A program made the position numbers and the translations under genes. 64,000 nt of DNA from Helianthus annuus (lineage: Eukaryota > Streptophyta > Magnoliopsida > Asterales > Asteraceae): the NCBI RefSeq assembly GCF_002127325.2, contig NC_035435.2, forward strand, positions 111,396,517-111,460,516, given 5' to 3'. Below are positions 33,835 through 45,158 of this stretch, one piece after another. Below the pieces are notes generated by a model. It saw only the letters and a program-made list of their open reading frames with translations. It ran no database searches and had not been told where the DNA came from. How positions within the stretch are numbered: position 1 is the stretch's first letter; every line of letters starts with the position of its first letter.

Positions 33835-34065
33835 AGCCCACTCGCAACCAGCTGGTCTCGAGTCGCAACCAGGTGGTTTCGGCTTGTCACGCTGTGGTTG
33901 CGAGTCGCAACCGTGGTCTCGAGTCATCACGTTTTGGTTGCGAGTCGCAACGGCATGGTCTCGAGTCGCAATCTCGAGGTTTCGACTTGTCATGCTTTGG
34001 TTGCGAGTCGCAACCGTGTGGTTTCGAGTCGTAATGCCGTCGTTGCGAGTCGTAATCTGTCACTT
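33835..34065. repeat. GCGAGTCGCAACC / GTCTCGAGTCG word array
   Basis: About a dozen copies of CGAGTCGCAA or TTGCGAGTCG, alternating with GGTCTCGAGTC and GGTTTCGAGTC, several as perfect palindromes (TTGCGAGTCGCAA). The same words recur at 34870-34945, just upstream of the TATA box, and in the right LTR. Confidence 0.8.
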
Positions 34066-34807
34066 TCATATACACGTGATGATGCAGATATGACAGTCCA
34101 AATTGTACCAAGAATTCAGGCCCATTTTAGGAAACAACCAATAATATTTCACTAACACTTTGCCAAATCTGAATACTAGTAAAGATAGATCAAACTTTGC
34201 CATTTTTACATCTTCAAGTCATATTCAAACAAGTTCATCCTATCTTCATATTTTTCTAGGGTTTTCACCATAACAAATCACACATTTATGAACCAAAAAT
34301 TACATATTTACAACAAGATCATGATGCAAAATAAGAAATCATGCATTATATATCCGAAATCTCATATTTAACAACATCATTTTGCAAGAACAATGAAGCA
34401 TTCATTTTATAATCTTGAACATAGTTTTGGTTGGCATGAACATTCCTACACTACCATTTCTAAACATGTAACCACATAGTGTCAAACTTTTACAAATCAA
34501 CCTAAAAGTCATACCAAAAACTACTAACCAAACATTTCTAGTTCATTTAATCCACATAAATCTCATACACAAAAGATAACACAAAAGATAGCACTAACCG
34601 GTTATGAAAGGAGGAGCCGAAAACAAAGAAAAGAGAACCGAGAAGATGGAATGTCCGAGGGATAGTCTTGACCGAGTTTCTTGTCCGGGATCTTTGCTTG
34701 AACCGAAAATAGGAAGGGATTGGGGTGTGTTGTTGAGGATTTCTAGTAGAGAGAGAGTTTGAGGAGTGTTTGTGTGTGTAAAATGGAAGAAGTGGGGGAA
34801 AGGTGGA

Positions 34808-34945
34808 ATATATATACAAGGGGATGTTTCGGGTTGGGCTTGGGGTTTCGGCCCAAACCGGTTTCGGCTCATCGGCCCACTCGAGACCGAGTGGCCCACT
34901 CGCAACCGCCCGGTTGCGAGTCATGGTCTCGGGTCGTGGTTTCGG
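34808..34945 (-). promoter_or_regulatory. Gypsy LTR promoter: TATA box with upstream GC-rich palindromes
   Basis: On the minus strand GACTCGCAACCGGGCGG and its complement GGTTGCGAGTGGGCC, with GGTCTCGAGTGGGCC, lie at 34945-34870. They are followed about 50 bp later by the TATA box TGTATATATATTCC (34818-34808). The arrangement is that of a U3 enhancer-promoter. Confidence 0.6.
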
Positions 34946-35153
34946 CTCTTATATATATATATAATACATACATACATCACATATCATGCACAAAGGTCAC
35001 GTTTTCATTTAATAATATTTATGTACACGAAATATTACAAGGTGTTCGTTCGGAAAAACCTCAAGTGTCACATTATCCCCAAGTTTTAAGAACTTTCGTC
35101 CCGAAAGTTGAAGCAGCCACTGCCAAGCTAGCGTGTTTCAACGGGGTGTCACA

Positions 35154-35165
35154 TCATCCCCCGTT
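35154..35165 (-). other. Polypurine tract of the gypsy element
   Basis: Minus-strand AACGGGGGATGA immediately precedes the 3' LTR. It is the expected plus-strand primer of reverse transcription and overlaps the stop codon of gag-pol. Confidence 0.75.
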
Positions 35166-38100
35166 AGTTTGGAATTTCGTCCCGAAATTCGGTTGTAGCT
35201 TCAGTGCTGGGGTTTTCGTTTGGGAATAACTGGGGATACTTGGACTTCATCTGGTCCTCCCGCTCCCAGGTAAACTCTGGGCCGCGCCGTGAGTTCCAAC
35301 GAACTCGTACAAGGGGTATCTGGCTACGTTTGAGGGTTTTGATCTCTCGATCCGTGATCTCAATCGGTTCCTCAGTAAAGTGTAGCTGTTCATCAATCGT
35401 CAGTTCCTTAAAAGGAATCACAAGTGTTTCATCCGACAAACACTTCTTCAGGTTAGATACATGAAAGACGTTGTGCACTGCACTCAGCTCTGCAGGCAGG
35501 TTCAATCTATAAGCAACCTTACCGATTTTCTCGGTAATTTCGAATGGTCCAACATACCGTGGATTCAGTTTGCCTCGTTTACCGAAACGAACCACACCCT
35601 TCCAGGGTGAGACTTTAAGTAGAACCCGGTCCCCGACCTGGAATTCTAACGGTCTCTTACGCTTGTCAGCGTAGCTTTTCTGACGGTCACGAGCTGCCGC
35701 CATGCGTTGCCTGATCTGGGAAATCTTTTCCGTTGTATCTACCACTAGTTCTGGGCCTGTGAGTTGACTGTCACCTATTTCCGCCCAGCAGAGAGGTGAT
35801 CGGCATTTACGACCGTACAATGCCTCAAAAGGTGCCGCCTGAATACTAGTGTGATAGCTGTTGTTGTAGGAGAATTCCACCAGCGGCAGATGCTTCTCCC
35901 AGTTCTTGCCAAAATCGATCACACATGCTCTAAGCATGTCTTCCAGGGTTTGGATGGTGCGTTCAGACTGCCCATCCGTTTGCGGGTGATAAGCGGTGCT
36001 CATGTCCAAACGTGAGCCAAAGGATTTGTGCATAGCTTGCCACAATTCGGAAGTAAAACGAGCGTCTCGGTCAGAAATAATAGAAGTTGGCACCCCGTGC
36101 CTGGAGACTACTTCCTTCAAATAGATTTCTGCCAAGGTAGAAAACTTGTCTGTTTCCTTAATGGCCAGAAAGTGTGCAGACTTAGTCAATCGATCTACTA
36201 TCACCCAAATAGTGTCATTCCCGTGTTGAGATCTAGGTAGCCCTGTAACAAAATCCATGGAAATTTGCTCCCATTTCCATTCCGGGATTTCGGGCTGCTG
36301 TAGTAGGCCTGCTGGTTTCTGATACTCGATCTTGACTCTTGCGCAGGTCAAGCATTTGCCAACGTAGGCTGCTATGTGGGCTTTCATGCCAGGCCACCAG
36401 TATGTGGTTTTCAAATCGTGGTACATCTTATCTGCACCAGGATGTACTGAATAACGGGACTTATGGGCTTCGTCCATCACAAGCTCTCGTAGATCTCCGT
36501 AAAGTGGGACCCAAATGCGCCCTGCCACATAGTAGGCGCCGTCCTCTTTCTGTTCTAGTTGCTGCCTCGATCCTCGCAGGGACTCAGCCCTGATGTTTTC
36601 CGGTTTCAGAGCTTCAATCTGAGCATTTCGAATCTGGGTAGGGAGACTAGACTGGATGGTAAGTTGTAATGCTCGCACGCGCTTTGGTACAGTGTCTTTC
36701 CGGCTGAGGGCGTCCGCCACAACATTTGCCTTGCCCGGATGATACTTGATGGCGCACTCATAATCATTCAAAAGTTCAACCCATCGGCGTTGCCGCATGT
36801 TTAATTCCTTCTGCTTGAAGATATGCTCGAGACTCCTATGATCGGTGTAAATGGTGCACTTGGTACCGTACAGGTAATGTCTCCATATCTTAAGCGCAAA
36901 TATCACTGCTCCTAGCTCCAAGTCGTGTGTTGTGTAGTTCCTTTCATGTGTCTTAAGTTGTCGAGAGGCGTAAGCAATAACTTTCTCGCGTTGCATCAAC
37001 ACACAACCGAGTCCATGAATAGACGCATCACAGTAAACCACAAAGTCATCCGTTCCTTCAGGTAACGAGAGAATAGGAGCACTGCAGAGGTTATCCTTAA
37101 GCCTCTGAAAAGCAGATTCCTGTGCTACATTCCACTTGTAAGTGACGCCTTTCTGAGTGAGTGTAGTGAGGGGTTGTGCAATCTTTGAGAATCCTTGAAT
37201 GAATCTGCGGTAGTAACCTGCCAATCCCAAGAATTGGCGAACTTCAGTGGGAGTTTTAGGGGTAGGCCAATTCTTTATAGAGTCGATCTTAGCTGGGTCG
37301 ACGTGGATTCCGTCCTTGTTAACCACGTGCCCAAGGAAATGGACTTCTCGAAGCCAGAAGTCGCATTTCGAGAACTTGGCATACAGTTGCTCGTTGCGAA
37401 GGAGTTCGAGGATAAGGCGTAGGTGCTGTTCATGCTCTTCCTGACTTTTCGAGTAGATCAAGATGTCGTCTATAAACACGATCACAAATTTGTCGAGGTA
37501 GGGTTTGCATACCCGGTTCATGAGATCCATGAACACTGCAGGGGCGTTGGTCATTCCAAAGGGCATAACGAGGAATTCATAATGACCATAACGAGTTCTG
37601 AATGCAGTCTTGGAAATATCTTCGTTACGGACCCTTAACTGATGGTAGCCTGATCGCAGATCAATCTTAGAATAGTAGCTCGATCCTTGCAGTTGATCAA
37701 ACAAATCGTCGATTCGCGGGAGAGGGTAACGATTCTTGATGGTAACCTTGTTCAACTCACGATAATCAATGCACATTCGGAACGTGCCATCCTTCTTCTT
37801 AACAAAGAGTACCGGTGCTCCCCAGGGTGATGAACTAGGACGGATAAATCCTTTATCCAAAAGTTCCTGTAGTTGAGTCGAGAGTTCCTTCAATTCTGCG
37901 GGGGCTAGTCGATATGGTGCACGAGCTATAGGCGCTGCTCCGGGAGCTAGCTCGATCTGGAATTCGACCTGACGATGGGGAGGGAGTCCAGGTAATTCCT
38001 CAGGAAATACCTCGGGGTAGTCACGCACTACTGGAAAGTCTTCAATCCTCTTTTCCTTTTCCTGCGTGCTGGTAACAAGTGCTAAGATAGCGGTGTGCCC

Positions 38101-39780
38101 TTTCCGTAAACACTTCTGGGCCTTCAAGAACGAGATAATGCCGGAGATTTCTCCACTTTTGCCACCTTGTACAATGAGGGGTTTGCCAGAACGGCGAGGA
38201 ATACGAACTGCTTTCTCCTGACAGAGGATCTCAGCGCGATGCTTGGATAACCAATCCATACCAATAACGACTTCGAAGCTTCCAAGAGTAACAGGGAAAA
38301 GGTCGATACTAAATGTCTGACCAGACAACTCCAGTTTGCAGCCTTTGACAACATGTGAGGCCTCGATGTTTCTACCATTAGCTAACTCGACGATATGAGG
38401 AGAACTTAGTAACGAAAGCGGACGCTTAAGCTTCTTACTAATACGTAGGGATACATAACTAGCATCGGCACCGGAATCAAATAACACAGAAACATAACGA
38501 TCATCGAGTAGGAACTTACCCGTCACGACATTGGGGTCATTCCTTGCTTCACCAGCTCCAATCACGAATGCTCTTCCTCTAGCGCCATTCCCAGCATTGT
38601 TGTTCTGATTGTTGTTCCCAGCTCCTTGATTGTTGTTGCGGTTCTGATTCAGTTCAGGACAATCCTTCTTAAAGTGCCCCTCAGCTCCACACTTAAAACA
38701 TGCCCGGTTGTTTCCCTGCTGCTGTTGCTGTTGGGGTTGTTGCTGATTCTGTCTAGCTGGGAACTGACTTCGACAATCCTTGGCGTCGTGCCCCATCTTG
38801 TGGCATCGCTGACACTGGCCCTTATTACATGCCCCATTGTGGTGCTTGTTACACTTGTTGCACTTAGGGTAGCTTCCCCGGTAGCCACCCTGTTGCTGAG
38901 TGCCCTTGTTGTTTTCAGTTTTCCTTTGCTGTGCTGGGGCCTGAGTGGGGTTAGCATCCTTGCTTTGACTTCCTTCCCACTTACGTTTGCTGTCACTGGA
39001 AGTTCCAACCGTAGCACCGATCCTTTTGGGCAACCTGCCCTCTTCTACGGCCTGATCAGTAAGTTTGTGAGCAAGTCGAACAATCGGCTGAATGGTAGTG
39101 TGGTTGGCTGTAGTGACATGGCTTCGAATCTCTGGAGCCAAACCTTTGATGTACAGTTCGATCCTTCGGTACATTGGTCGTGACATGTTCGGGCAGAGAG
39201 CAGCATAGTCATTGGACAACTTGGTGTAGGTTTCAATCTCTGACCCAACCATCTTGAGCTCATAGTACTCGTTCTCAAGCTTGTGGATGTCATCCCGGTG
39301 ACAGTATTCGTCCTTAATCATATCCTTGAAATCCTCCCATGCCGTAGCATTAGCAGTTTCCAACCCAAACATCTGAATCTGTGCCTTCCACCAAGAAAGC
39401 GCGCTTCCTTCAAGCGTAGCAGTAGCAAATTTCACCCAATTTGCAGGAGGACACTCGCAAACGGCAAAAACAGCTTCAATTTTCTCAATCCAATGCAGAA
39501 GACCTATGGCACCCTCAGTGCCGTTGAAAGGGAGAGGCTTGCAATCCATGAAAGTTTTGAAAGTACACACTGGTGGTTGCGCCGGTGCATGCTGACCTGT
39601 TCGTGAGAAGCGAAGCGTATAGGTTTAGAGGCGAAAAGTCGATGTGGCGGTAGGATCTATACATCCTAAAACAACGAGCTTACCTATGGGGTGGGCTGCA
39701 AAAGCCGCAGCCACTGTGTTGAGCAGGTTAGTGAACTGAGCCTGCGTCATGTTAATGTTTCCTCTTCCGCGTCCACTCAT
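35164..39780 (-). CDS. Gypsy gag-pol polyprotein (intact, one predicted intron)
   Basis: The start is the ATG at 39780 ([20 protein letters not shown]). The predicted intron 39683-39597 joins ...[18 protein letters not shown] to a long open frame, giving 1,509 residues. Domains by approximate residue: gag (60-240), CCHC knuckles ([14 protein letters not shown] about 294; [14 protein letters not shown] about 332), aspartic protease ([12 protein letters not shown] about 404), RT with catalytic FIDD (about 741), RNase H ([12 protein letters not shown] about 889), integrase HHCC finger (about 1077-1118), catalytic residues in [18 protein letters not shown] and DGQSERT (about 1145-1245), and a chromodomain-like end ([16 protein letters not shown] about 1462). 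No frame break was seen; it looks competent. Without the intron the frame from this ATG hits a stop after about 23 more codons. Confidence 0.9.
39597..39683 (-). other. Predicted 87-bp intron in gag
   Basis: Minus-strand boundaries are CCCATAG|GTAAGC and ACGAACAG|GTCAGC. The segment contains an in-frame TAA (CGC-CTC-TAA), so translation from the upstream ATG requires its removal. Both flanking exons read as continuous gag. A non-canonical start further in is the alternative. Confidence 0.65.
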
Positions 39781-40055
39781 TGTCTTCATAACCAGAAAAC
39801 ACAGTATGAGTGTGATGTCGTAGTGTAGCGAGAATGAGATAGAAGAGAGAGGTGTATCTATCTAGTTTAGGCACACTAGTACGTATATCATAACAGGAAA
39901 CATAAAGCAAACAAGTAAACACTGGTCCGAGCTATGAGGTCAAATGTGTCGAGCCTTGCACTTGGAGTGTAGTGTCGTCGCGAGTCACGGGTTATAGTCT
40001 GGTTTTCTCCAAAAAGATTTTCCCCTTTTTAAAACCAAGTTCACTATAACCAATG

Positions 40056-40067
40056 GCTCTGATACCA
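40056..40067 (-). other. Primer-binding site of the gypsy element
   Basis: Minus-strand TGGTATCAGAGC, complementary to the 3' end of initiator methionine tRNA, lies three bases inside the 5' LTR end (40071). Confidence 0.9.
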
Positions 40068-40070
40068 ATC

Positions 40071-42510
40071 TGTCACACCCCCAAAAACCACCTGCGGATA
40101 ACACCCGCTTCGAGGGCGTGACCGACCTGGATCCAGCCACCAATTATACTGAGTATTTGAGTTGATAACAAAAGTAATACTTACTAATCATAAGCTTAGT
40201 AAATATTAAGTTCAGAGTTTAAAGTTTTAAGTTCCAAAATAGCAACAAGTAGCGGAAGCATAAGTACGGTAGTTTAAAACAAAGTTCATGATTCAAAATA
40301 AGGTAACACCCAACACAAGGGTGAACAGACACTACACGTCCCCAAGTTTTAAGCTCCTTCGTCACTGGTTTCCTGCAAAGCATGCGGTAAGGTGTCAACA
40401 ATAATGCTGAGTGAGTCCACTAGTTGTCCAGTTTTAATTACCAAAAACTTTGTTTCGCCGGTTAATTTATCCGTTTATACATGCCCTGGGGAGCTACCCC
40501 AAAAGTTAGCTACTAAACTGTTTTTCCAATACCGAACACTAGGTAACCGTTGCGTATCCGCAGGATGCCCCGATGTCAATGTTCTATCATCATTGACGGA
40601 TTTCTGAGTACATTAGTTCACGCCCGTCCCAAACCAGGGCACGGTGTGAGGCTGGTAAACACCTAAATAGCGCTATCAACTAATAACCCGCTCGCCTAAC
40701 CCGGCGACTAATCGGTATTTGTAGTAGGGACTTGAGTGATAGAGTTTCGTTTAGTGCCGTTAGTTGCAATCCGTATAAACAGTAATTAACCAAAAGGTTT
40801 CCCAATACCCGGGAAGGAAAAGTAAGTTTTGTTCCCAATGACTAGGGAAGGTATGTAAATGGTATCCCCTTTTACCAGGGGATAGGGTTGTTAGTCTCGT
40901 GTCCCAAACCACCGGGACGCATGCTTTTAAGTTGTGAACTCACCTTGGGTTGCTCGGTAGGTTTAGGTTACTTGTCAATCACGTTGGTCACCACGTCCTA
41001 ACATGGTTACCGGTATAGGTCAGGTTCGGTGTACAAGTAATCACGTAAGAACATATACAGGCACATAACATGCATACAAGTAATAGTCATGGGTTATTGG
41101 GCCGGCCCTAACAGTAACACCGTCAAACAGAACACAGCAACACATAGTCCAGCCCAAGTTAACACAGAATGGCCCAATAACTAAAATGGACAGCCCACTC
41201 GCAACCAGCTGGTCTCGAGTCGCAACCAGGTGGTTTCGGCTTGTCACGCTGTGGTTGCGAGTCACAACCGTGGTCTCGAGTCATCACGTTTTGGTTGCGA
41301 GTCGCAACGGCATGGTCTCGAGTCGCAATCTCGAGGTTTCGACTTGTCATGCTTTGGTTGCGAGTCGCAACCGTGTGGTTTCGAGTCGTAATGCTGTCGT
41401 TGCGAGTCGTAATCTGTCACTTTCATATACACGTGATGATGCAGATATGACAGTCCAAATTGTACCAAGAATTCAGGCCCATTTTAGGAAACAACCAATA
41501 ATATTTCACTAACACTTTGCCAAATCTGAATACTAGTAAAGATAGATCAAACTTTGCCATTTTTACATCTTCAAGTCATATTCAAACAAGTTCATCCTAT
41601 CTTCATATTTTTCTAGGGTTTTCACCATAACAAATCACACATTTATGAACCAAAAATTACATATTTACAACAAGATCATGATGCAAAATAAGAAATCATG
41701 CATTATATATCCGAAATCTCATATTTAACAACATCATTTTGCAAGAACAATGAAGCATTCATTTTATAATCTTGAACATAGTTTTGGTTGGCATGAACAT
41801 TCCTACACTACCATTTCTAAACATGTAACCACATAGTGTCAAACTTTTACAAATCAACCTAAAAGTCATACCAAAAACTACTAACCAAACATTTCTAGTT
41901 CATTTAATCCACATAAATCTCATACACAAAAGATAACACAAAAGATAGCACTAACCGGTTATGAAAGGAGGAGCCGAAAACAAAGAAAAGAGAACCGAGA
42001 AGATGGAATGTCCGAGGGATAGTCTTGACCGAGTTTCTTGTCCGGGATCTTTGCTTGAACCGAAAATAGGAAGGGATTGGGGTGTGTTGTTGAGGATTTC
42101 TAGTAGAGAGAGAGTTTGAGGAGTGTTTGTGTGTGTAAAATGGAAGAAGTGGGGGAAAGGTGGAATATATATACAAGGGGATGTTTCGGGTTGGGCTTGG
42201 GGTTTCGGCCCAAACCGGTTTCGGCTCATCGGCCCACTCGAGACCGAGTGGCCCACTCGCAACCGCCCGGTTGCGAGTCATGGTCTCGGGTCGTGGTTTC
42301 GGCTCTTATATATATATATAATACATACATACATCACATATCATGCACAAAGGTCACGTTTTCATTTAATAATATTTATGTACACGAAATATTACAAGGT
42401 GTTCGTTCGGAAAAACCTCAAGTGTCACATTATCCCCAAGTTTTAAGAACTTTCGTCCCGAAAGTTGAAGCAGCCACTGCCAAGCTAGCGTGTTTCAACG
42501 GGGTGTCACA
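40071..42510 (-). repeat. 5' LTR of the gypsy element
   Basis: The same length (2,440 bp) and almost the same sequence as 32714-35153. On the minus strand this copy supplies the promoter (TATA at about 42165-42175). Both differences seen are C-to-T type changes in CG or CCG context in this copy. Confidence 0.93.
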
Positions 42511-42627
42511 ATTTTATTCCAGTAATTAACTTTATATGCACCATTTAATAATAGAAAAGTAGAGTAAAATATCACAAGCTTGATTAGCCTCCTCATTTAC
42601 TTATACACATACATCGTTTTAACTTTA

Positions 42628-43035
42628 ATGGCATCTATAAGAATATACACTAGCATCCTCATTTATGAGTCTTTTATGTTTTGGCTCATCTGAAACCGGG
42701 ATTGGAACCATCAATGACCCTCCATACTTACGTAACTCATATAGGTCATTGCGCGTGTGCACACATATATATAAGATTATAGAACATACATACGTAAGTC
42801 ATATAGCCTTTTAAGTTTCGGGTCATCTGAAAGTGGGATTGAAACCATCAATAACCCTCCATACTTACGTAATCCATAAACACTATGCATGCACACACAC
42901 ACACATGTATAATTATAGAAAATACCAGTCTCTTATATATTAAGTGATGATTTCATATTTACATTGTAATTACAGCATCAGCTTGTTACGGGTTTCAAGA
43001 TCAAGGAGTAATGATAGCTGATGCGAACCAGATTT
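42628..43035 (+). pseudogene. Broken inverted copy of the EG45-like gene
   Basis: The start ATGGCATCTATAAGAATATA matches exon 1 of the intact gene, but a small deletion shifts the frame after ...TSILI. The end of exon 1 (ACCATCAATGACCCTCCATACTTAC plus donor) is present and then repeated in diverged form about 120 bp later (42807-42870). The acceptor ATTACAG and the start of exon 2 (SACYGFQDQGVMIADANQ) follow. The gene is cut at 43035 by a copia LTR. The promoter lies on both sides of the gypsy element. Non-functional. Confidence 0.85.
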
Positions 43036-43593
43036 TGTTAACAATAAATAATTGATATTGTATATTATTGTATTTATTTCATATTCGTTATATTAGGTAG
43101 TCAATCTTCCACATTATTAGGTCAAAGGTTGTTGTAACAGTAGCTTAAGTCTCTCCTTAATTGTTGCCTGTATTCTGTATATATTCCCAAAGAGGGTTAT
43201 TGAGAAATCAAGTCATTTGACAATTCAATCATAATCTCATATGGTATCGAGAGCCTAACCTGCTCCTGTGAGCCTCATTTTTTTTATCCACACAACCCTC
43301 TTCTTCCCTGTTTCCTCATCCTTCTTCAACCCTTCAACAACCGTTGCTCTCAGCCATGGCACCCAAACAGATAGTTCAACTCACTGCAGTAACTCACTTT
43401 CCAATCAAACTCACAGCCACCAACTTCCCCTCGTGGCGCAAACAAATCCTCTCCACCCTCATTGGTCGTGAACTTGACCACCACATCACTGGAACTGCAG
43501 AAACTCCGGCCAAAACCATCTCTGCAGGCGAAGTATCGAAACCTAACCCATAATACATGCTCTGGTTTCGACAAGACCAAATGGTTATCAGCA
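43036..43593 (+). mobile_element. Truncated copia 5' end: LTR, primer site, gag start
   Basis: The LTR 43036-43239 (TGTTAACAATAAATAATTG ... CATAATCTCA) is followed by TGGTATCGAGAG (43242-43253), a tRNA-iMet-like primer site with one inserted base. Gag starts at 43356 (MAPKQIVQLTAVTHFPIKLT, then NFPSWRKQILSTLIG). A stop interrupts it at 43551, and homology resumes briefly as YMLWFRQDQMVIS before ending at about 43593. No pol and no second LTR were found. Confidence 0.8.
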
Positions 43594-44060
43594 CACCTAT
43601 AGTCCTATACGGGACCTATACTACACCTATAGGCCTATACGGGTGTTGTATCGTATCCTATAGTATCGTATTGAATTGTATTGTATCATATAATGTATAA
43701 TATAAGTCTCGTATAGGCCTATACAAGTGTTGTATCATATCCTATACTTATTATTTTTATTTATTTAAAATAGAAAACTTATATTTTTATAAAACTTTGC
43801 TAAAACCATCAATATTTTATAAAATGTTTGTAAAAATCCCTTATATACGCCCCATATTGGCCTATACGTGGCATATATGGGACATGAGTCATATACAAGA
43901 CCAATACGAGGGGTACTATACGCTACGTATAGCCTTGTACCCAGCGTATAGGAGCAGCCAAACGACATGAGTCAGACACTGAGTTTGATGTAACCCTATA
44001 CGCTCCGTATAAGCCTATACAAGGCATATACGAGGTAGAGGGTATGCAAATAGGCAGATG
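43594..44060. repeat. Degenerate CCTATACG / GTATAGG word array
   Basis: Roughly twenty imperfect copies of CCTATAC(G/A), CGTATAG and TGTATC(G/A)TATC lie on both strands, in two clusters (43594-43745 and 43845-44035). There is no constant unit length. Origin unknown; no coding sequence. Confidence 0.6.
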
Positions 44061-44509
44061 GAATGTATAGATAATTTGAGCCTTTAAAAATTGGGGCTAC
44101 ACCAAAAAAAATACATGTATTGGTCAGCTAACAAAAGCCATTTAATAAACAAGTCAGTAGGGATACGACCAATTTAATATATCATGTGTCAAAGCATGTG
44201 TCAAAGCGAACACGAATCTAGTTAATAAATAGGTTAACACGAACATGATTCATCGAATAGGTGGGTTAACCCGTTTTAGGGGTTTTAATAAAAGTTCATA
44301 TTTAGATTTTTCGTGATTCATCTAAGTATTAAATTTTAAAAGTTAAATTAATTTTTCATTTTAAACCATTTCATTAGCTCTTTATTTTCAACTATTTATT
44401 ATATTAGTTCTAACTACCTCTTCTTCAATCTTTTCTCTTCACTTTTTATAGTCTGGAGCTAAATATATAAAATTAAGTTTGTTAATCGAAAATGAGTATT
44501 AAAGATATA
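44061..44509. other. Intergenic, no gene seen
   Basis: AT-rich flank of the right-hand copia element. No supported feature. Confidence 0.5.
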
Positions 44510-44865
44510 TGTAAGTCCAGAATCACTACAATTGGATATCAAACACCAAACAGGTAGCGGAAATACGAGTAAGATGTAGAAGATCAAAAGCAATTATATT
44601 GATTCAAGCACACAAGAACACACGATCACAATGAATCGTCTGGTATCCTTGGTCGCACAAAGCACAAAGTTTCGAATAGAATCAACAACCTAATAAGACT
44701 AAGGACTCCCCTATTTATACATACGTAGGAGATCCTTTTACATTGGGCCAAGCCCATACCCCATAGATACCAAAACAACCATATGAGCCCACTATACAAT
44801 TCGAACCCAAACCAAACATAATAACCCAAGACAGACGCAAACCTACACTAGTTTATACCCTTACA
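44510..44865 (-). repeat. 3' LTR of the right-hand copia element
   Basis: On the minus strand it reads TGTAAGGGTATAAACTAG ... GGACTTACA, 356 bp. It is preceded by the polypurine tract CTAGGGGGATAT (44877-44866). ATATA at 44505-44509 is the candidate target duplication; its partner would be outside the window. Confidence 0.7.
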
Positions 44866-45158
44866 ATATCCCCCTAGGTTTGTGTTGGCTTGGCGTCTTC
44901 TGCTTCCCTACTGCCTCCTCTTCTACTTCTTAGCTTGTTCTTTCTGTTTCCTTTGTAGCTCAGGCAAGATCAGTATATTCCTTCCCACATATGGACCAAA
45001 CAGCCGTGTCTCAACTCTCGTACGCTGCCTTGACCACAACTTGAAATTCATAATCTGGGCCACAGCTCCAGTCCAACTATTGGTACACACCTCGTACTGA
45101 GGATCACTCTAAATTTGTGATTTAGCTAAGAGATTTATGTCTTTTTCACCAAAGCACA

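Larger units (their letters stand above)
32714..35153 (-). repeat. 3' LTR of the gypsy element
   Basis: On the minus strand it starts TGTGACACCCCGTTG and ends GGGGGTGTGACA. It contains a TATA box at 34808-34818 (minus TGTATATATATTCC), the CGAGTCGCAACC word clusters and a predicted intron. Open frames of up to 156 codons inside it look like chance frames. Confidence 0.93.
32714..42510 (-). mobile_element. Complete young Ty3/gypsy chromovirus (Tekay-like)
   Basis: Two 2,440-bp LTRs (32714-35153 and 40071-42510) flank a minus-strand gag-pol. The 5-bp duplication ATTTT lies at 32709-32713 and 42511-42515. A tRNA-iMet-type primer site and a polypurine tract are in the right places. Reading the LTRs side by side I saw only two differences: G33907 versus A41264, and C34038 versus T41395. 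The insertion is therefore very recent. The domain order PR-RT-RH-IN plus a C-terminal chromodomain-like segment indicates a chromovirus; the Tekay/Del assignment is from memory. Confidence 0.93.

Noticed and set aside
33684..35229. Several ORFs of 60-156 codons inside the gypsy LTR, repeated at 41041-42529
   Set aside because: They overlap on both strands, are duplicated only because the LTR is duplicated, and reflect the GC-rich word array; no domain is recognisable.
40056..40067. Possible tRNA gene at the methionine-tRNA-like match
   Set aside because: Only the 12-base primer-binding complement is present, next to an LTR; there is no cloverleaf.
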